Positions 59,922 to 64,000 of a stretch of DNA of 64,000 nt are shown here, piece after piece; the stretch's first letter is position 1; the number at the start of each line of letters is the position of its first letter. The notes below the pieces were generated by a model. The model had not been told where the DNA came from. It made no database searches and worked only from the letters and a program-made list of their open reading frames with translations. The stretch comes from a virus. The stretch covers positions 124,001 to 188,000 of IMG/VR virus record IMGVR_UViG_3300008448_000002, one strand, 5' to 3'. The translations under genes were made by a program, and so were the position numbers.

Positions 59922-59924
59922 TAA

Positions 59925-60320
59925 TTACTGACCATTAGCTTCACTAATGTCAAACATAAAGTAATCACCTCGATATGGTATAGCCATTATATCCGATGTA
60001 GGTATACCAGTTTGGTAGCTGGCATCAACAATAGCCCCGCGACCATTAATCATTTGTTGTCCAGCAACTTCTTCAATATGTTCATAACCATATGTATCGT
60101 ATATTTCTTTTACAAATTGTTTAAATGAAAGAGAATCATAATGTTTTTTCTCTTCCTTACTGACTTTAAAAAAATTATATTTACTAGCCATTTCAACCAA
60201 TTTCATTTTTCGTTCCTCTGGTATATCTTGTTGTTGGATATATTCAGATAATGTCATCTTTTTTGATTTTGTCAAGTTTTTATTTTCAGATTCATTAATT
60301 ATATTGATTAGGTCACGCAT
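59925..60320 (-). CDS. Unknown protein with capsid-targeting-like N-terminus (MRDLINIINE)
   Basis: A 131-residue protein. The first ~50 residues are paralogous to those of the 277-residue protein at 4512: MRDLINIINESE, then TLSEYIQQQDIPEERKMKLV. The remainder is different and short (KHYDSLSFKQFVKEIYDTYG; a Gly-rich GQQMINGRGAIVDASYQTG). INE before Ser at residues 8-10 would fit a prohead-protease site. GGAGAG precedes the ATG, and AATAAATA at 60352-60345 gives it a late-type promoter. Candidate packaged internal protein; function of the body unknown. Confidence 0.6.
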   Translation of the reverse strand: MRDLINIINESENKNLTKSKKMTLSEYIQQQDIPEERKMKLVEMASKYNFFKVSKEEKKHYDSLSFKQFVKEIYDTYGYEHIEEVAGQQMINGRGAIVDASYQTGIPTSDIMAIPYRGDYFMFDISEANGQ

Positions 60321-60343
60321 AGTATTCTCTCCGCATTATGTAA

Positions 60344-60360
60344 GTATTTATTATAAATAC
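60344..60360. promoter_or_regulatory. Overlapping divergent late promoters
   Basis: The 8-bp arms GTATTTAT and ATAAATAC share a central T. Plus strand TATAAATA (60352-60359) is a perfect late consensus reading into the lysozyme gene; minus strand AATAAATA (60352-60345) reads into the MRDLINIINE protein. Predicted starts are near 60365 and 60339. Confidence 0.65.
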
Positions 60361-60376
60361 ATCTTAGGAGAATGTT

Positions 60377-60880
60377 ATGAAAATAAGTGATAACGGAATA
60401 GAATTATTAATCGAGTTTGAAGGTACTGGTCCTATTAAAAATGGTAAACTACAACCCTATAAAGATGTTGCTGGATTACTAACCATTGGCTATGGTCATT
60501 TATTGACCGAGAGTGAAAAATCTTTAGGTAAATTATTGATTAATGGCAATCCTACGGTATATAGTAATGGTTTAACAAAAGAACAAGCTGTTGCCTTGAA
60601 AAAACAAGATTTAGTAAGATTTGAGAAAGCGGTAAATGAATCTGTTACTGTTGATTTAAATCAAAATCAATTTGACGCTTTAGTATGCTTTGCTTATAAT
60701 ATTGGTGATGGGGCATTCAAGAAAAGCACTCTTGTTAGAAAACTCAATGAGGGTGATTATGATTCTGTTGAGACACAGTTAATGCGCTGGAATAAAGCTA
60801 ATGGGAAGCCTGTTGCTGGATTAACCAGAAGAAGACAGGCAGAGGCGGATTTATTCAATGAGCCTTTACCCGTCTCTTAA
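60377..60880 (+). CDS. e: Endolysin, T4-type lysozyme (GH24)
   Basis: A 167-residue muramidase. Catalytic Glu is E15 (IEFEGTG), Asp D30 (YKDVAG), Thr T36 (LTIGYGH). The Glu-Asp spacing is 14 residues, longer than the 8 of T4 lysozyme because of an inserted GPIKxGKLQ loop that is shared with the gp5 lysozyme domain. No signal peptide, so a holin is needed for lysis; none is recognised in this window. A perfect late promoter and TAGGAG precede the ATG. Close in protein and DNA to the C-terminal domain of gp5, including a 32-bp identical stretch. Confidence 0.92.
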   Translation: MKISDNGIELLIEFEGTGPIKNGKLQPYKDVAGLLTIGYGHLLTESEKSLGKLLINGNPTVYSNGLTKEQAVALKKQDLVRFEKAVNESVTVDLNQNQFDALVCFAYNIGDGAFKKSTLVRKLNEGDYDSVETQLMRWNKANGKPVAGLTRRRQAEADLFNEPLPVS

Positions 60881-60882
60881 AA

Positions 60883-61077
60883 TTATCCAAGTTCTGGCAT
60901 TGTATCAATATTATCTAACATTACTTGAAGATGCGTAGCACAGTCTTTTAAAAGTTCTTTTACTTTTTGTCTGTTATTATTTTTATCTAAATTAAAAAGT
61001 AACTGACTTTGTTTGATAAGTAATAGTTCAATTTCTTTGTTTGCGACTAGATATTCATATTTGAGGCGGTCTTTCAT
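60883..61077 (-). CDS. Small coiled-coil protein
   Basis: A 64-residue helical protein (YEYLVANKEIELLLIKQSQL, VKELLKDCATHLQVMLDNID). Preceded by AAAGGA and a TTGACA-16-TATTCT promoter at 61149-61121. It heads the short minus-strand transcript converging on the lysozyme gene. No function can be assigned. Confidence 0.55.
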   Translation of the reverse strand: MKDRLKYEYLVANKEIELLLIKQSQLLFNLDKNNNRQKVKELLKDCATHLQVMLDNIDTMPELG

Positions 61078-61120
61078 ACTATATTCCTTTACTTAATGAG
61101 GTAACTCCCTCCGTTAAATA

Positions 61121-61149
61121 CAGAATAGCGTATTATTATATTTTGTCAA
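61121..61149 (-). promoter_or_regulatory. Sigma70-like promoter
   Basis: On the minus strand TTGACA (61149-61144), 16-nt spacer, TATTCT (61127-61122). It reads into the small coiled-coil gene through a 45-nt leader with AAAGGA. Confidence 0.45.
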
Positions 61150-61172
61150 TAGTTTTTTATTATATCTATGTA

Positions 61173-61661
61173 TTATTCAATAGGAACAGTTAATCCCATT
61201 GATTTACCAATTCTATTAAAGTAATTCCTATATTTTTCAAAAGTTTCTTCTTTTAACAGGAATCTGGTAACTTCTACTTCTAATTGTATGTGAAAGTATC
61301 TACTTCCTTCTTTATTATTTTCTTCTTTTACGACTTTCTTTCTATCAACAAACCACGTTGTGCCGTCACTTTTTAAAATGACCTTTTTACTTGGAATATC
61401 ACCAGTAACAACTTTGGTTATAATTTTCTTTGTATTGCCATCTTTTTCATAATCTTGATATTTTAATTCAGTTAATTCTTTAGAATCAATGACTTGTTTA
61501 TGAATACCTTTTTTCCCAAACGATTCTTCAAATGGTTTACTCAAGACTTCTTTTTGTTCCTTGGCTTTTAATTCCGCATGACGCTCAATAAAAGACAATT
61601 TCTTTTCTGGCACAGAAACTTCTGCTTGTTCAATGATATTGATTAAATCTCTGTAGTTCAT
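61173..61661 (-). CDS. Unknown protein with capsid-targeting-like N-terminus (NYRDLINIIEQAE)
   Basis: A 162-residue protein. Its first residues MNYRDLINIIEQAE repeat the leader of the proteins at 4512 and 59925, shifted by two residues. IIE before Gln is a possible (I/L)xE site, with LTE and others further in. The body is Lys/Glu-rich, then a small beta domain (KKVILKSDGTTWFVDRKKVV, YFHIQLEVEVTRFLLKEETF). AGAGGA precedes the ATG, and AATAAATA lies 20-27 bp upstream. Third member of the candidate packaged-protein set. Confidence 0.6.
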   Translation of the reverse strand: MNYRDLINIIEQAEVSVPEKKLSFIERHAELKAKEQKEVLSKPFEESFGKKGIHKQVIDSKELTELKYQDYEKDGNTKKIITKVVTGDIPSKKVILKSDGTTWFVDRKKVVKEENNKEGSRYFHIQLEVEVTRFLLKEETFEKYRNYFNRIGKSMGLTVPIE

Positions 61662-61672
61662 TTGTATATCCT

Positions 61673-61694
61673 CTTTTTAATATTTATTAAAAAG
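61673..61694. promoter_or_regulatory. Inverted repeat with late-type AATAAATA
   Basis: Perfect 9-bp arms CTTTTTAAT (61673-61681) and ATTAAAAAG (61686-61694) around ATTT. AATAAATA on the minus strand spans 61688-61681 and would start transcription near 61675 for the gene ending the NYRDLINIIE entry. The hairpin with its T-run could also terminate the upstream minus-strand transcript. Confidence 0.4.
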
Positions 61695-61878
61695 GACAAT
61701 TATCTTTAAGTAGACCAATCTGTCTATTGATTTCATCAGCAACTTCAGAGCGAGTTTGTTCACGAACTGTTACAAAATCATTGCCAATGAAATTGATTCT
61801 CGTATCCCCGTCTCCATCCCTATCCATATAGGTGATATTTGATGGATTAAAGTATTCGCCAAAAACATTAATAATCAT
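61687..61878 (-). CDS. Small protein, FlbD-like pair member 1
   Basis: A 63-residue protein (MIINVFGEYFNPSNITYMDR, DTRINFIGNDFVTVREQTRS) with the order 'short strand FGEYxxxxxI..., acidic turn, strand, helix EIxxQI'. It is paralogous to the next gene product. The overall pattern resembles the small FlbD-type family, but the similarity is weak. Two bases separate it from its paralogue. Confidence 0.55.
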   Translation of the reverse strand: MIINVFGEYFNPSNITYMDRDGDGDTRINFIGNDFVTVREQTRSEVADEINRQIGLLKDNCPF

Positions 61879-61880
61879 TA

Positions 61881-62090
61881 TTATAGTCCTTTCGATTTAT
61901 TTTCTTTGATTTGTTTTTGTATTTCCTCAAAAACTTCAAGACGAGACTTATTATGAATGACTGTAATAATAGATTTACAATTACCAAGATGAAGCAAATC
62001 ATGATAGATTATAGTATTTCCGCCGCCACTATCTTCTAATTTCACAATATGTTGCGTTGAGATGTATTCACCAAATAAATCAATAAACAT
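61881..62090 (-). CDS. Small protein, FlbD-like pair member 2
   Basis: A 69-residue protein (MFIDLFGEYISTQHIVKLED, SIITVIHNKSRLEVFEEIQK) paralogous to the previous one: same FGEY start, an acidic Gly-rich turn (EDSGGGNT) and a final helix EEIQKQI. Probably arose by tandem duplication. Confidence 0.55.
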   Translation of the reverse strand: MFIDLFGEYISTQHIVKLEDSGGGNTIIYHDLLHLGNCKSIITVIHNKSRLEVFEEIQKQIKENKSKGL

Positions 62091-62136
62091 AGTATGTTCC
62101 TTTTTATATTAGGTAGATGAATCACTATATCAATTA

Positions 62137-62442
62137 TTAAAACAAGTCAATAAGAATTTCACCTGCTATGAGATTTCCATTCTCATCTAAGATAGAAACA
62201 ATATCACTACTAGTCAAGTAATTTACATAATACTGTCCGTTAAGATAAAGTTCATTCTGATGACTTCCTTGTAGAATTTTTACAGGACGGTATTCTTCAT
62301 CATACTCAATGGTTGCTGGCAATACTTTATAAACAAGAGCCTTTGTTCCATCTCTCAATATAACCCTGAGTTTCGTATGAAGGTGTTTTCCATTGACAGA
62401 AAATGGTTCAAAGAATTGTTCAATAGTTGGAATGCTTCTCAT
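62137..62442 (-). CDS. Small protein, tandem family member 1
   Basis: A 101-residue protein (TIEQFFEPFSVNGKHLHTKL, VILRDGTKALVYKVLPATIE). It shares with the next two gene products the pattern IEx(F/Y)F near the start, V.LRDGT/LRNGT in the middle and DI(V/I)xI.DE.G..IAGEI at the end. Tandem paralogue; function unknown. Confidence 0.6.
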   Translation of the reverse strand: MRSIPTIEQFFEPFSVNGKHLHTKLRVILRDGTKALVYKVLPATIEYDEEYRPVKILQGSHQNELYLNGQYYVNYLTSSDIVSILDENGNLIAGEILIDLF

Positions 62443-62756
62443 AGCTCACCCGCAATTACTTCTCCAGCATCATTTAAGATGGCAATGATGTCTGCTTCGA
62501 TTCCGTTGTGTGTATACAAATTCTTACCTTCGAGATTCCATTCCCCCTCAAAATAATTTGCCGACAAAACTCGGAAGGCATCCATTTCTGGAAAATAACT
62601 ATTGACATAGGGTCGATAAAAAGATGGAAGAACAGACGCTAATATGTCTGTTGTTCCGTTACGCAACTTTACTTGGGCTTCTCCCTCACGGAAAATATAC
62701 CCATCCTTCGCATACCGCGCAAAATACTCTTCGATAGTTGGTAAATTATTAGTCAT
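62439..62756 (-). CDS. Small protein, tandem family member 2
   Basis: A 105-residue protein (PTIEEYFARYAKDGYIFREG, VKLRNGTTDILASVLPSFYR) with the C-terminal block DIIAILNDAGEVIAGEL. Its stop overlaps the next gene's start by 4 bp, so translation is coupled. Central paralogue of the three-gene set. Confidence 0.6.
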   Translation of the reverse strand: MTNNLPTIEEYFARYAKDGYIFREGEAQVKLRNGTTDILASVLPSFYRPYVNSYFPEMDAFRVLSANYFEGEWNLEGKNLYTHNGIEADIIAILNDAGEVIAGEL

Positions 62757-63081
62757 TCTTAATTTCCTTGGCTATTACTCTTCCAAATAATCCATAGATT
62801 GCTATAATGTCTTTTTCTGGCATTGCTCTCGCATAACCATAATTATCCCAGATAGGGTTTATACCACCATAAACAAATGGTGCTCGCGCCCCGTATACAT
62901 CTCTTTTAAGTGCTTCTACTTGTTCAATTTTAGTAATTGTACCATCTCTTAAAAGAACCTTTGGTGTACACTTCCTACAGTCACAAGGGGCTTTAAATCC
63001 ATGTCCTTGCGACCATAAACATTTCTCAATTCGTTTATCAAACCATGCGGTTATTTCCGCTCTTTGTTCAAACCAAGACAT
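62749..63081 (-). CDS. Small protein, tandem family member 3, with cysteine cluster
   Basis: A 110-residue protein of the same family (VLLRDGTITKIEQVEALKRD, DIIAIYGLFGRVIAKEIKND). It has an extra N-terminal part with CLWSQGHGFKAPCDCRKCTP, a CxCxxC cluster that could bind zinc. Overlaps member 2 by 8 bp. Confidence 0.6.
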   Translation of the reverse strand: MSWFEQRAEITAWFDKRIEKCLWSQGHGFKAPCDCRKCTPKVLLRDGTITKIEQVEALKRDVYGARAPFVYGGINPIWDNYGYARAMPEKDIIAIYGLFGRVIAKEIKND

Positions 63082-63095
63082 ATTTTTCGTATCCT

Positions 63096-63326
63096 TTATC
63101 TGTAAAAAGTTGGTAGTTCGTCTTTGGGTTTTTCCTTTCGGATGTCTCCAATAAAACCCATTTTTTTATCACATTTCGTACAGTATGCGTAACAATCTCT
63201 TTTTTCAATATATTTTTCATGTTTACACGAAGATTCCTTGATACAATCTACTATGGATTGAATTGTATTGGGAAACCCTCTGAATAATAGTATTACTATT
63301 GAAATTATAATAATTAATGTTATCAT
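63096..63326 (-). CDS. Small membrane protein with zinc-ribbon-like cytoplasmic part
   Basis: A 76-residue protein. Residues 1-15 (MITLIIIISIVILLF) are a membrane anchor. Then CKHEKYIEKRDCYAYCTKCD supplies a Cys/His cluster resembling a zinc ribbon, and a Lys/Asp tail follows. The start overlaps the previous gene's stop by 4 bp. It could hold a partner at the inner membrane; function unknown. Confidence 0.6.
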   Translation of the reverse strand: MITLIIIISIVILLFRGFPNTIQSIVDCIKESSCKHEKYIEKRDCYAYCTKCDKKMGFIGDIRKEKPKDELPTFYR

Positions 63327-63745
63327 TTTACATCTCGTGAATGGGGGAACGGTTTATTATTACGAAGAATTATGCGTTCAATGTTAGAAAAATCAGTAAG
63401 ACCTTTCTCTGCTTGGATGCGTAATGTATCTGTGGTATCGGAATAATAAAAGGATTCTATTCTTGTTGTTCCTAGCTTTTTACACCGTATATCATCCCCA
63501 ACCTGTGCCGTAAACCAAGAAAGTTTCTCCTCGGTGTCAAGAACTAACTCCCACTTTTCACTAATCTCAGCATCTCCTCCTGAATAAACAGAACAAGCTG
63601 CTACAACGAACCCATGTTCCCATCCAATTATACGACCATAGCTTTTAAGATGCTCTTTTCCAAACAAATCAGCCGCAGCACTTGCGTTAGTGAGGTCTAA
63701 AATAAGTGTTGTACCTAAACTGTACATAGATTGTTTATTTTTCAT
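63323..63745 (-). CDS. Hypothetical protein, 140 residues
   Basis: Begins MKNKQSMYSLGTTLILDLTN; a second in-frame ATG (codon 7) is possible. Mixed alpha/beta, mildly acidic, no signal peptide or known motif (LSWFTAQVGDDIRCKKLGTT, FSNIERIILRNNKPFPHSRD). Coupled to the membrane protein downstream by a 4-bp overlap. Confidence 0.55.
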   Translation of the reverse strand: MKNKQSMYSLGTTLILDLTNASAAADLFGKEHLKSYGRIIGWEHGFVVAACSVYSGGDAEISEKWELVLDTEEKLSWFTAQVGDDIRCKKLGTTRIESFYYSDTTDTLRIQAEKGLTDFSNIERIILRNNKPFPHSRDVK

Positions 63746-63780
63746 TTTGTTCTCTATCTTTTAATTTTAGATTACAATGT

Positions 63781-63990
63781 TCATTCATCGTATTTTATGC
63801 CGTAGTTTGTTTCCAGTTCAGTAACTAAACTTTTTCTATATGATTCAATCATCAAAATAGAATGCTCCTTCGGAAACGTAACCCCTGGATTACCTGGAAT
63901 TACATGGCTGTCTCCTCGTTCTAGATATCTAATATTATCTAAAAGGTTTTTAATTTCATTTATTCTTTTGATGTCTGAAAACTTAATCAT
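63781..63990 (-). CDS. Small hypothetical protein at the window edge
   Basis: A 69-residue protein (KFSDIKRINEIKNLLDNIRY, TFPKEHSILMIESYRKSLVT). Complete in the window, with the ATG 10 bp from the edge. Helical with a Gly/Pro loop. Unrecognised. Confidence 0.5.
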   Translation of the reverse strand: MIKFSDIKRINEIKNLLDNIRYLERGDSHVIPGNPGVTFPKEHSILMIESYRKSLVTELETNYGIKYDE

Positions 63991-64000
63991 TTTATTAATC

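Noticed and set aside
1-64000. tRNA genes, rRNA, riboswitches or an origin of replication
   Set aside because: Gaps between genes are all short (about 105 bp at most) and none contains a cloverleaf or recognisable RNA element; no origin signal was apparent by eye.

Overview
The window is part of the genome of a large, AT-rich myovirus related distantly to T4. The evidence is a set of T4-type genes recognisable from their proteins: baseplate hub gp26, baseplate wedge gp6, gp25 and gp53, a gp48/gp54-type tube cap, needle gp5 with a lysozyme domain, recombination nuclease gp46/gp47, late sigma factor gp55, RNase H and RNA ligase 1. Sites matching the T4 late promoter (TATAAATA and one-base variants) lie in front of most structural genes. 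The low GC, the VirB1-like secreted transglycosylase and the lysozyme-tipped needle fit a Gram-negative host. The host cannot be named from this sequence. There is no integrase, IS element, tRNA or CRISPR array.

Layout. 1-2.2 kb: end of a tape-measure-like gene and the gp26/gp51 pair. 2.2-13.7 kb: accessory genes on both strands, namely Nudix, a leucine-rich-repeat protein, a PD-(D/E)XK nuclease, two nucleotidyltransferases, a triple ADP-ribosyltransferase-like protein, a DNA methyltransferase, a secreted lytic transglycosylase, a repeat-rich virion protein and a second ART-like protein. 13.8-27.3 kb: a plus-strand nucleic-acid metabolism block with RNase H, a phosphoesterase, glutaredoxin, a MoxR-type ATPase with a metallopeptidase/VWA partner, an RNA repair operon (RNA ligase, ATP-grasp, kinase-phosphatase) and ThyX. 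27.3-53.3 kb: a minus-strand block with fibres, a 4174-residue virion protein, gp6, gp25, gp46, a DNA methyltransferase, gp47 and gp55. 53.3-59.9 kb: a plus-strand block with an NMN adenylyltransferase-like enzyme, tube cap, gp53, a hub protein and gp5. 59.9-64 kb: a free lysozyme and a minus-strand run of small, partly paralogous genes that looks like an early host-takeover cluster.

How it fits together. Two promoter classes are visible. Sigma70-like promoters (TTGACA-type) serve metabolic and accessory genes. gp55-type late promoters serve virion genes and, notably, several non-structural-looking proteins: the ART proteins, a nucleotidyltransferase and proteins that begin MRDLINIINE. These N-termini resemble the capsid-targeting sequences of T4 internal proteins and Alt, which are cut by the prohead protease after (I/L)xE. 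The triple ART protein also has (I/L)TE sites exactly at its domain boundaries. The main hypothesis from this window is a set of packaged, protease-matured, DNA-co-ejected effectors analogous to Alt and the internal proteins but different in sequence and domain content.

Other points of interest: a needle whose lysozyme domain sits at the C-terminus instead of the middle and is nearly duplicated next door; a remnant of the gene 47 3' end left by insertion of a small gene; a palindrome over the RNA-repair promoter; and five genes whose start codon coincides with the predicted transcription start.
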